From NCBI GenBank assembly GCA_031275595.1, contig JAISOO010000149.1, positions 1-11,657 of the forward strand: a DNA stretch of 11,657 nt, given 5' to 3'. Below the pieces are notes generated by a model. The model made no database searches. It saw only the letters and a program-made list of their open reading frames with translations, and was not told the origin of the DNA. A program made the translations under genes and the position numbers. Positions within the stretch are counted from its first letter, which is position 1. Every line of letters starts with the position of its first letter. This document shows, piece after piece, positions 1 to 5,877 of this stretch. This DNA is from Spirochaetaceae bacterium (GTDB taxonomy: Bacteria > Spirochaetota > Spirochaetia > Treponematales > Breznakiellaceae).

Positions 1-148
1 GGTCAGACCCCCGCCGGCCCGGCAGTGGACGCCTCCCATGACCGGGGTCAGACCCCGCCAGCTCGGCGGCGGACGCCTCCCCCAACCGGGGCCTGACCCC
101 CGCCGGCCCAGCAACGGACGCCCGCCCCAACGACCGGGGCCTGACCCC
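1..148. repeat. GC-rich tandem array of GGTCAGACCCC-type units
   Basis: Four loosely conserved units are visible, with cores GGTCAGACCCC or GGGGCCTGACCCC at about 1, 44, 88 and 136, spaced about 44 to 48 bp. Between cores lies a GCCGGCCC-like block and a GGACGCCTCCC-like block. The cores are near-palindromic and match in style the cluster at 5296-5545. The array probably extends left of the window. Short palindromes of this type often behave as REP-like repeats mobilised in trans, but no transposase is present here, so that is inference. Confidence 0.7.
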
Positions 149-200
149 CTGCAACGCCGAGGACCCGTCCCTCGCGGGGCAGCGCCCCCATCCCCCCCGG

Positions 201-410
201 CATCTTCCCCATCGCGGGCGGTTGCTTTTTGCCTTTTCAACCATGCCGCGGGGGGCGGAAATTTCCCCGGATCACGGCTCTGGAATTCCCCGCCGGAGCA
301 GACCCAAGGAACCGGAGGTTCCCGGGCTGCGAAGGCGGACTCTACAGGTTAGTGAGCCGGGGAAATTTCCACCCCCCGCGGGCTTCGCGGATAAGGCAAA
401 AAGTAAACGC
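201..410. mobile_element. MITE-like repeat, copy 1 (short form)
   Basis: The left arm (about 222-271, starting GCTTTTTGCCTT) and right arm (about 356-405, ending AAGGCAAAAAGT) are imperfect inverted repeats of about 45 bp whose inner tips read GGAAATTTCCCCGG and CCGGGGAAATTTCC. The core of about 85 bp between them (TCTGGAATTCC onward) is nearly identical to the core of the copy at 5552-5871. No coding gene is inside; short open frames across it are artefacts of its composition. Compared with the second copy, about 100 bp next to the left arm is missing, so this may be an internally deleted derivative. A non-autonomous mobile element is the best reading, but target-site duplications were not seen. 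Confidence 0.6.
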
Positions 411-436
411 CTCTCCACAAAAACCGTTATTTCACC

Positions 437-466
437 TTGATCTTCCTCCCGGGCTGTCTCTACAAT
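437..466 (+). promoter_or_regulatory. Promoter of the UPF0158-GNAT gene, predicted leaderless
   Basis: A -35-like TTGATC (437-442) is followed by an 18-bp spacer and a -10-like TACAAT (461-466). The ATG at 473 begins 7 bases after the last -10 base, where transcription would be expected to start. No Shine-Dalgarno sequence precedes the ATG. This predicts an mRNA with essentially no 5' leader. Confidence 0.55.
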
Positions 467-472
467 TAAAAT

Positions 473-1435
473 ATGCAATTTGAACTAAGTAAAGCCCTCA
501 TAGATGATATTTTATTTTCCATGGAAGATCAAAATCAGGAATTTTTCGTGGATTCCCATGAAGGGGTTCTCGTCAGCGAAGAAGAGATAAACGAAGAGTC
601 CGCGGATCAGGAGAACCGGTTTATCGCCCTTCCTATTTGGGATTCCTCCGACGGATACCGTTTAATGGAACGTTTCGCCGCGGGGTTCAGAAATCCCATA
701 GTCCGGGAGCGGCTGACCGATGCCTTAAACCGGGGGAAAGGAGTATTTCGGGCGTTTAAAAACGTCCTCAGCGTCTACCCTGAATCGGAGCATTTGTGGT
801 TCACCTTTAAAGAACGGGAAATGAGAAAGAGCATCCTTAAATGGTACAACGCCCTCCGGGAAGAGTGGGGCCTGGATCGTATCGGCGTAGAACCTGAGGA
901 AACCGATGACCTGATTCTGGAGGATTTCAAATTCCGCAAACCCCTACCGGAAGACGCGATCCCGGCGGCGGAGTTACACCGCCGTTGTCTTCTGGATTAC
1001 CAGGACTACGCGGAAAAAAACGGATTAACCGGCGTCCTGGAAGTATCCTTTGAGGACCCCCCCCGGAAATTTCCCGGGGACTTCTCCCTGATCGCCGAGA
1101 CCGGCCTCGGCGATTTCGCCGCCTATATCTCCTCGATCCGCAAGGGTTCGGTCCTCTACATCACCGCCCTGGAGGTAAACCCCGAATACCGCGGCCTCGG
1201 CCTGGGGGAAACCCTCCTTTCCCGTTTGGTGGGCATGATCGATCCTCAATCAATATCCACCGTATTGGTGGATATTCCCTGCGCTTCCGAAGGATTCTCC
1301 CGGGTATTACTGCGGGAAAACTTTAAGCCCTATGTTTACCGGTACAGTTTAACGCTGCCCGGAAAACCGGTCTTGAGCAAAGAAAAAATTTATGGCACTG
1401 TTAATGAGCGCCTGTCCACAAAGCCGGTTTCTTGA
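473..1435 (+). CDS. UPF0158-family protein fused to a GNAT acetyltransferase domain
   Basis: This 320-residue protein has two parts. Residues about 10-135 look like the UPF0158 family, with the segment GYRLMERFAAGFRN (61-74), the RGKGVFRAFKNVL block (87-99) and WYNALREEW (124-132); the function of that family is unknown. Residues about 150-298 look like a GNAT N-acyltransferase: LYITALEVNPEYRG leads into the acetyl-CoA-binding loop RGLGLG (240-245), and GFSRVLLRENF (274-284) fits the later conserved motif. The acceptor substrate cannot be predicted. There is no signal peptide, so it is probably cytosolic. The ATG at 473 has no ribosome-binding site but sits just after a -10 element (leaderless start). 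The last residues, RLSTKPVS, lie in a repeat-derived hairpin and may be a late extension. The two domains are read from motifs, so both assignments are fairly sure. Confidence 0.88.
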   Translation: MQFELSKALIDDILFSMEDQNQEFFVDSHEGVLVSEEEINEESADQENRFIALPIWDSSDGYRLMERFAAGFRNPIVRERLTDALNRGKGVFRAFKNVLSVYPESEHLWFTFKEREMRKSILKWYNALREEWGLDRIGVEPEETDDLILEDFKFRKPLPEDAIPAAELHRRCLLDYQDYAEKNGLTGVLEVSFEDPPRKFPGDFSLIAETGLGDFAAYISSIRKGSVLYITALEVNPEYRGLGLGETLLSRLVGMIDPQSISTVLVDIPCASEGFSRVLLRENFKPYVYRYSLTLPGKPVLSKEKIYGTVNERLSTKPVS

Positions 1436-1514
1436 GGGACAGACGCTCCAAGGCCGCTTTCCCAAAAACTGAAGGGGAAAGCCCTATGTGGTTCAAAATA
1501 TCGAGTTTTGAACC
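1406..1514 (+). repeat. Three hairpins between the first two genes
   Basis: Hairpin one (1406-1448) pairs GAGCGCCTGTCC with GGACAGACGCTC with one mismatch and contains the stop codon of the upstream gene in its loop. Hairpin two (1456-1482, CTTTCCC to GGGAAAG) is a degenerate piece of the palindromic repeat seen at 6080-6199. Hairpin three (1490-1514) pairs GGTTCAAAA with TTTTGAACC perfectly. None is followed by a T-run, so they are not convincing intrinsic terminators. They could slow or protect the transcript, and both genes may still be co-transcribed. Confidence 0.6.
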
Positions 1515-1557
1515 GCCGCCAGTAAAAACGGGAGATTCCCAGGAGTAGGAAAATTGA

Positions 1558-2190
1558 ATGGCATTCCAGATCGATGAGGTAAAAATAAAAAAACATTTGG
1601 CTGATTTTCTTGAAAAAATTCATACCGAGGCGGACCCGGATCTCTTAAACGCCTACCGTTCCCTTATCAGGCGGGAAGTATCCTTGTTTAAAAGATCCTA
1701 CCTGAGCGCCTATCTTTTGATGTTATTTGAAGGACAAAACAACCAGGGGCGTTCCGGCAGGCACGGGAAACGGGGCCCCCCGAAAGACCGGGGAGAGGCC
1801 GGCCCTTACCCCCTGGGGGATGAAGAGTCGTCCCGGTTGTTTATCGGCATAGGCAGGAACCGCAAGGTCTTTCCCCGGGAACTCCTGGGGCTCATCAACG
1901 CCAAAACCGCGGTGCCCCGGGAGGATGTGGGGGCCATCCGTATATTGGATAACTATTCCTTTGTGCAGGTCCGTACCACATCGGCGGATAAAATCATCGA
2001 AGCCCTGAACGGCATCTCCTTTCGGGGCAGAACCCTGGTGGTAAACTACGCCCGGAACCGGAAGGAAGGATCCGCGGAAGAAAGCGAGCCGGACTTGTTC
2101 GGCGGGGAGGATCCCCCGGGTCTAGCGCAGGAAGAAGATAGCCATACCGACCAAAACTATCATTCCGATAAAGAATATATTAACGACTAA
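1558..2190 (+). CDS. DbpA-like RNA-binding domain protein
   Basis: This 210-residue protein carries near its C-terminus (about residues 93-167) a domain like the RNA-binding tail of the DEAD-box helicase DbpA: RLFIGIGRNRKVFPRELLG, then the GAIRILDNYSFVQV strand pair (125-138), an IIEALNG helix, and RGRTLVVNYAR. No helicase domain is attached. The N-terminal 60 residues are predicted helical and are followed by a basic, Gly/Arg-rich linker (62-82). The tail after residue 168 is acidic. It probably binds structured RNA in the cytosol, perhaps in ribosome assembly by analogy with DbpA; the actual target is unknown. AGGAG lies 12 bases before the ATG. It follows the UPF0158-GNAT gene after 122 bp and may share its transcript. 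Its last 69 bases overlap the convergent gene on the other strand. Confidence 0.85.
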   Translation: MAFQIDEVKIKKHLADFLEKIHTEADPDLLNAYRSLIRREVSLFKRSYLSAYLLMLFEGQNNQGRSGRHGKRGPPKDRGEAGPYPLGDEESSRLFIGIGRNRKVFPRELLGLINAKTAVPREDVGAIRILDNYSFVQVRTTSADKIIEALNGISFRGRTLVVNYARNRKEGSAEESEPDLFGGEDPPGLAQEEDSHTDQNYHSDKEYIND

Positions 2191-3300
2191 TCCGATCAGG
2201 AGCATGAGCCAGGAGATTACCTCAAAAAGACGGCCCCTCAGGGTATATGCCTTGGCCAGGGTCTCAGGTTCCCCCGGCATTGCCCCCCAGGGGGCGAAGA
2301 GATCCCGGGGCTGGCCGGGAAGCTGCTCCGGGTCCGCCCCCGGATCGCCGTCCGCTCCGGTTTGCCCCCCGTCCATGGCGCCGAACACATACCAATTTCT
2401 CCCCTTACGGAGGGGCTCCCCGGGAATAAGCAGGGGAACCGCCTTTTCATCGCCGGGCAGGGCGGCACAGGATACATACCCGTAGGATTCGCCGTCCGGG
2501 AGCACGGCTCTGTTTTCCCCCGGGGAAAAATACCAGAGGGGAAGCCTGACCAAATCACGGCAGAAATGGTAAATCCCGGCCTGCCGCCTCAGCCGCCGGT
2601 ACAGCATGGTAAAGATCATCCCCGGCGGCAGGAAGGGGTAGAAGGGGATAAACAGGGCAATAAACGTGGCAATCGAGGTCAAGCGGAAGGCGGGTCTTGA
2701 AAGGAAAGAAAAGGCCATGACTATCAGGGAGAAGGCCCCCAAGGTCAGGCCGTAGGGGGTAATCCGGTTCCAATATTTGTTTTGGTGCTGCCCCGCCCGG
2801 ATGATCCCGTTGGTCAGGGAACGTTCCGGCCCATCGTAAAATATGACCAGCAGCGGGTTTTCCTTGGTGGAAACAAAGGTCATCCGGTTGTCCAGGGGCC
2901 GCAGCAGTCCGCCGACAAAAACCCGGGCTCCCTCGGTCAGGGCGGAAACCCGGTCCCAGCGGATCCGTTCCGGCGCTTCCTCGTCGGAATAGAAGGTCTC
3001 CGGCGCGTCTTCACCCTTGGGCATGGGGAAAAGATAGGTCTGAGCCCCGGCAATGGACACGGGAACGGTGAGTTTTGTACTCCGGATCCACAGGGTGCGC
3101 CCGTCGGTGGACTCAAAACCCCCGATAAACCGGAAAAGCCCTTCCTCCGTGGTTTGGTAAGCGGTATAATCCAGAAAAGGTTTCAGCCTGAGCTTGTTAA
3201 ACCACTGCTGGAAATTCCGCCAGGAGCGGTGGTTGAAAATGGCCCCCACCACCGGAACGAGGCCGTACCAGAAAACAACCAGGGCAATGATTACTAGCAA
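2122..3300 (-). CDS. Multi-pass inner-membrane protein of unknown function
   Basis: I do not recognise this 392-residue protein. It starts directly with a hydrophobic segment (2-22). A soluble region of about 160 residues follows, rich in beta-prone stretches (LFRFIGGFESTDGRTLWI, ARVFVGGLLRPLDNRMTFV). Two more membrane segments follow (about 184-201 and 208-233). A second soluble region (about 238-358) contains an acidic Gly/Asp-rich loop (311-326). The C-terminus is strongly hydrophobic (about 361-390), enough for one or two spans. The start used is TTG at 3300, because it places the first membrane helix at the N-terminus and no in-frame ATG lies nearby; no Shine-Dalgarno sequence is visible, so the exact start is uncertain. 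It is divergent from the metallo-hydrolase gene, with only 29 bp between starts. Coding status is well supported by length and composition. Confidence 0.75.
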   Translation of the reverse strand: MLVIIALVVFWYGLVPVVGAIFNHRSWRNFQQWFNKLRLKPFLDYTAYQTTEEGLFRFIGGFESTDGRTLWIRSTKLTVPVSIAGAQTYLFPMPKGEDAPETFYSDEEAPERIRWDRVSALTEGARVFVGGLLRPLDNRMTFVSTKENPLLVIFYDGPERSLTNGIIRAGQHQNKYWNRITPYGLTLGAFSLIVMAFSFLSRPAFRLTSIATFIALFIPFYPFLPPGMIFTMLYRRLRRQAGIYHFCRDLVRLPLWYFSPGENRAVLPDGESYGYVSCAALPGDEKAVPLLIPGEPLRKGRNWYVFGAMDGGQTGADGDPGADPEQLPGQPRDLFAPWGAMPGEPETLAKAYTLRGRLFEVISWLMLLIGLVVNIFFIGMIVLVGMAIFFLR

Positions 3301-3317
3301 ATGATAGATTCTCAGGG

Positions 3318-3323
3318 TATAAT
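3318..3323 (+). promoter_or_regulatory. Perfect -10 box of the metallo-hydrolase gene, predicted leaderless
   Basis: TATAAT is followed by exactly 6 bases and then the ATG at 3330. The region 16 to 18 bp upstream has no good -35 match (TAGCAA at 3295-3300 shares three bases with the consensus). No usable Shine-Dalgarno sequence precedes the ATG. The complementary strand offers TATTAT in the same place, so a divergent promoter for the membrane-protein gene may overlap it. Confidence 0.55.
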
Positions 3324-3329
3324 ACCTCC

Positions 3330-3995
3330 ATGATTTACCATATTCCGGTAGGGGCCATAGCGACCAACTGTTGGATCCTCCCGGCCGATTCAGCCGGCTC
3401 AGGGAAACCCGAACCCCAGGACGGCATCGTTATCGATCCCGGAGCGGACGCCCCGGCGATTATCGCCCGGCTCCACCGGCTTTACCTCCGGCCCCGGTAT
3501 ATTATACTAACCCACGGTCATTTTGACCATATCGCCGCCCTCCCGGATCTGGTCAAGGCCTTTAAGGGAAGCGGCCCCATGGAAATAGCGATTCACCAGT
3601 ATGACGAGGATTACCTGGGTCCCCGGGCCTACGGGAAACACCGGTGGAGCTTTGCCGTTACCGGGATCGACTACCTGGACGCCTTCTGGCAAAATCTGCC
3701 TTCCCCCACCCGGCTTCTCTCCGAAGGGGACGCCATCGGCCCCTTAAAGGTCTTCCATCTGCCCGGGCACACCCCCGGTTCGGTGGGATTGTTCATGGAA
3801 GAGGAAAAGATCCTCTTTAGCGGGGATACCCTGTTTAAGGCGGGGATCGGCCGCACCGACCTTCCCGGCGGGGATTGGGACGCCATTCAAATAAGCCTGG
3901 ACCGGGTTTTGGACATGGACCGGGCAATTACCATTTACCCCGGCCACGGCCCCATCACCACTATCGCGGAAGAACTGGACCGGAAATGGGACTAA
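3330..3995 (+). CDS. Metallo-beta-lactamase-fold hydrolase (glyoxalase II-like)
   Basis: This 221-residue protein has all the usual metal-binding motifs of the fold: THGHFDH (H62, H64, D66, H67), PGHTPGS (H147), SGDTLF (D166, the bridging aspartate) and YPGHGP (H206). The arrangement and length fit the small YcbL-like or hydroxyacylglutathione hydrolase-like group, which cleaves thioesters in the cytosol with a two-metal centre. The C-terminal glutathione-binding region of classical glyoxalase II is absent, so the substrate may be something other than S-lactoylglutathione. The start ATG has no ribosome-binding site but lies 6 bp after a perfect -10 box. It is divergent from the membrane-protein gene and transcribed alone. 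Confidence 0.9.
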   Translation: MIYHIPVGAIATNCWILPADSAGSGKPEPQDGIVIDPGADAPAIIARLHRLYLRPRYIILTHGHFDHIAALPDLVKAFKGSGPMEIAIHQYDEDYLGPRAYGKHRWSFAVTGIDYLDAFWQNLPSPTRLLSEGDAIGPLKVFHLPGHTPGSVGLFMEEEKILFSGDTLFKAGIGRTDLPGGDWDAIQISLDRVLDMDRAITIYPGHGPITTIAEELDRKWD

Positions 3996-4000
3996 CCCCG

Positions 4001-4066
4001 CGGCTTTCCCAAAACCAACCGGGTTGGGGGGGATGCTCCCCTTGGGGGAATTTTCCAAAGCCGGGT
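4001..4066. repeat. Large imperfect palindrome after the hydrolase gene
   Basis: Outer arms CGGCTTTCCCAAAA (left) and TTTTCCAAAGCCG (right) enclose an inner CCAACC/GGTTGG and a G-rich stretch. The left arm matches the first hairpin of the element at 6080-6199, so this is a diverged relative. It may act as a weak transcript end for the plus-strand hydrolase, although no T-run follows on that strand. Confidence 0.5.
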
Positions 4067-4067
4067 T

Positions 4068-4108
4068 AAAAAAAGAGCCGCCGCCGAAAGGAGGAAAACG
4101 GCGGCGGC
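4068..4108 (-). terminator. Intrinsic terminator of the NlpC/P60 gene
   Basis: On the minus strand a perfect 10-bp GC stem (4099-4108 pairing with 4077-4086) is followed by TC and then seven T residues (4074-4068). It lies about 95 bp after the stop of the NlpC/P60 gene. The 12-base loop reads TTTTCCTCCTTT on this strand, identical to the anti-Shine-Dalgarno end of 16S rRNA, an odd feature noted separately. Confidence 0.75.
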
Positions 4109-4201
4109 GAAAAAAAGTAAATCATGGAGGAGGTCTTACATATAATATAACAAAATGCCTCCGGGGGAGTTACAAAAAAATAAAAACTTACGTAAAAAAC
4201 T
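4109..4201. other. AT-rich intergenic stretch with purine-rich GGAGGAGG
   Basis: The stretch holds an A-rich run, a plus-strand ATGGAGGAGG (4123-4132), TATAAT-like bases (4141-4147) and a small CTCC/GGAG hairpin near 4158-4168. Only an eight-codon frame follows the ATG, and nothing coding is convincing. It would be the 3' untranslated region of the NlpC/P60 gene. Confidence 0.4.
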
Positions 4202-5242
4202 TCACCAATTGAGTATATACTGCACTCCGGTAGAAACCCGCAGGGCCGCGCCTATATCCGCCCGCCGGTTGTCGTCCAGGCTGGGATCTTTGCGATAGGA
4301 CTGCCAGGCAATCTCCCCGTAGAACGAAAAGGAGCCCCCGCCGACTTTAAAAGAGCGGGGCGCCACCGCAATGCCTATCTCCCCCAGCCAGCTGTTCCCG
4401 CCGGTATACGGCCGGCTTTCGCCGCCGGTATCCAGCGCCGGCGATCCGATGGTAAAGGCGGGGCCCGCAAAAAACCTGACAACTTCCTTATATCCCGCGG
4501 AAATCGCTATGGGCATCCGAAAAACATGGAGGGCCGTATCCCATTGGGGCCGGATTTCCAGCCCGATCCTGATGGGGAAAGCCCGGATGGGAATATCATA
4601 AAAAAGCCCGGTCTGCATGACCGCCCCTCTAAAAACGCCGCTGTCTTCCAATAAACTGTTCCAGGAAGGGGCCAGAGCGAATCCCAAATGGAAGGGACCC
4701 GGCTCATCCCCGGCGGTTTTACCCCCCGCCGGCAGGACCCCGGGACCCGCCGGGGGCAGGATCCTTCCGGCCCCGGCAAAGGCATCTTTCCAGTATTTCG
4801 CGCCGAGTTTGGAATAGATCACCCCGGTTTTTTCTCCCGAAGAAGCGGAGTGGATGAATCTGCCCTTGCCGGCGTAGATGCCCACATGGGAGAGGGGGGC
4901 GCTGGTATTAAAAAACACCAGATCCCCGGGCATAAGGTTTTCCTCCAGGATGGGCTCCACCCAGGCGTGGAGTTCGGCGGTGGTCCGGGGGACATCCATT
5001 CCCAGGCCGTCCCGAAAGCTGAGGTAGACCAGGCCGGAGCAGTCCAGGCCCTGCCGGTCCGTGCCCCCGTAAAGATACGGGGTCCCCTGATACTGCTCCG
5101 CCGCGGCGATCACCCGGGAACGGTCTTCCGGGGCAGCGGAGGATTCGGCGTCAAGGGGTATGACGGCAAAAAGCCTATTTCCCGGCAAGACCGCCAGGAG
5201 GAAAAAAAAGGTCCGTTTAAGACCAAAAAACTTCACCTTCAT
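4202..5242 (-). CDS. Exported NlpC/P60 peptidoglycan hydrolase with C-terminal beta-barrel-like domain
   Basis: With the ATG at 5242 the protein has 346 residues. Residues 1-26 form a signal peptide (basic MKVKFFGLKR, hydrophobic FFFLLAVL, cleavage after RLFA). Residues about 42-162 are an NlpC/P60 cysteine peptidase domain, with the catalytic triad readable as C68 (GLDCSGLVY), H119 (LSHVGIY) and H131 (FIHSAS). Such enzymes cut peptide bonds in cell-wall stem peptides. After a Pro/Gly linker (163-182), residues 183-346 alternate hydrophobic and polar positions in strand-like stretches and end in YILNW, resembling a small outer-membrane barrel; this part is inference. An upstream ATG at 5278 and a GTG at 5338 are also in frame, but the 5338 start lies inside repeat DNA and neither leads directly into a signal peptide. 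The chosen ATG sits 6 bp after GATAAT with no ribosome-binding site. Confidence 0.87.
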   Translation of the reverse strand: MKVKFFGLKRTFFFLLAVLPGNRLFAVIPLDAESSAAPEDRSRVIAAAEQYQGTPYLYGGTDRQGLDCSGLVYLSFRDGLGMDVPRTTAELHAWVEPILEENLMPGDLVFFNTSAPLSHVGIYAGKGRFIHSASSGEKTGVIYSKLGAKYWKDAFAGAGRILPPAGPGVLPAGGKTAGDEPGPFHLGFALAPSWNSLLEDSGVFRGAVMQTGLFYDIPIRAFPIRIGLEIRPQWDTALHVFRMPIAISAGYKEVVRFFAGPAFTIGSPALDTGGESRPYTGGNSWLGEIGIAVAPRSFKVGGGSFSFYGEIAWQSYRKDPSLDDNRRADIGAALRVSTGVQYILNW

Positions 5243-5248
5243 ATTCCA

Positions 5249-5277
5249 ATTATCGGTAAAAGCCGGTTTCTTTTCCA
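5249..5277 (-). promoter_or_regulatory. Promoter of the NlpC/P60 gene, predicted leaderless
   Basis: Reading the minus strand, TGGAAA (5277-5272, four of six bases of the -35 consensus) is followed by a 17-bp spacer and GATAAT (5254-5249, five of six). Six bases later comes the ATG at 5242. No Shine-Dalgarno sequence is present. It repeats the geometry seen at 473 and 3330. Confidence 0.5.
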
Positions 5278-5295
5278 TCTCCGCGGCTAAAAAAA

Positions 5296-5545
5296 GTGCC
5301 TGACCCCATGGGTGATTAGTTGTGGGGGCAGGCACCACCGCTAGATATAGCGTCTGGGGTCAGGCTCCACCCCCTACATCTAGCAGTGCACCAGGGCATA
5401 CTAGGATCAGACCCCGCCGGCGGGGTCTGACCCCATGGGCGGTTAGCGGTCAGACCTCCTGTGTGGAGGGCTGACCCCGCTAGCGGGGGTCAGGCACCAC
5501 CGCTAGATATAGCGTCTGGGATCAGGCTCTACCCCCTACATCTAG
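5296..5545. repeat. Cluster of palindromes with two 60-bp direct repeats
   Basis: Near-identical 60-bp units lie at 5324-5383 and 5485-5545, each containing CAGGCACCACCGCTAGATAT and ending CCCCTACATCTAG. Between and around them are palindromes built on the same words: GTGCCTGACCCC pairing with GGGGGCAGGCAC (5296-5335), a perfect 24-bp palindrome centred at 5418/5419 (half TCAGACCCCGCC), and CTGACCCCGCTAGC with its mirror (5471-5494). The words match those at 1-148. No gene is present. A REP-like cluster is likely. Confidence 0.75.
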
Positions 5546-5551
5546 TACCGG

Positions 5552-5871
5552 CATCTTCCCCCCATCGAAGGCGTCTGCTTTTTGCCTTCTCAGCCATGCC
5601 GCGGGGGAGCGGAAATTCCCCCGGTACACGCGCCCGATAACGCCCGCGAAACATTGAGCGTGTTGACTCCAAAAAAGTAACACGGCGTAGGCCCCAAAAA
5701 AGCTACGGTTCCCGGGAAAGGCCTCAGGCCGCCTGGAATTCCCCGCCGGAGAAGACCCACGGAACCGGAGGTTCCCGGGCTGCGAAGGCGGACTCTACAG
5801 GTTAGTGAGCCGGGGGAATTCCCGCCCCCGCCCCCCCGCGGACTTCGCGGATAAGGCGCAAAAAGCAACCG
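5552..5871. mobile_element. MITE-like repeat, copy 2 (long form)
   Basis: The same element as at 201-410 in the same orientation: both begin CATCTTCCCC and both end in AAGGC(GC)AAAAAG. The left arm is about 5576-5624, the right arm about 5810-5866 and the shared core 5732-5810. It has an extra segment of about 108 bp (5625-5731) with two hairpins whose loops carry CCAAAAAAG (stems CGTGTT..AACACG and CGTAG..CTACG). A minus-strand open frame crosses the whole element but shows no recognisable domain. It abuts the palindrome cluster on its left, as copy 1 abuts the array at the window start. Confidence 0.6.
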
Positions 5872-5877
5872 CGGTGG

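Noticed and set aside
1057..1080. GGAAATTTCC with C and G runs inside the first gene, like the inner tip of the MITE-like element
   Set aside because: The similarity is limited to a short palindrome and the reading frame is not disturbed, so chance is likely.
3300..3330. Leaderless start for the TTG at 3300
   Set aside because: No -10-like hexamer lies 6 bp upstream. TATTAT at 3324-3319 would give a leader of about 12 bases, so this gene was not counted with the other three.
5243..5338. N-terminal extension of the NlpC/P60 protein to a GTG at 5338 or an ATG at 5278
   Set aside because: The GTG lies in the palindrome cluster. Both would place the signal peptide 12 to 32 residues inside the protein, and the -10 box favours 5242.
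5590..5868. Minus-strand frame across the MITE-like element, partly shared with a frame at 272-478
   Set aside because: The shared peptide (for example CRVRLRSPGTSGS) reflects conserved repeat DNA, not evidence of coding; no ribosome-binding site or domain.
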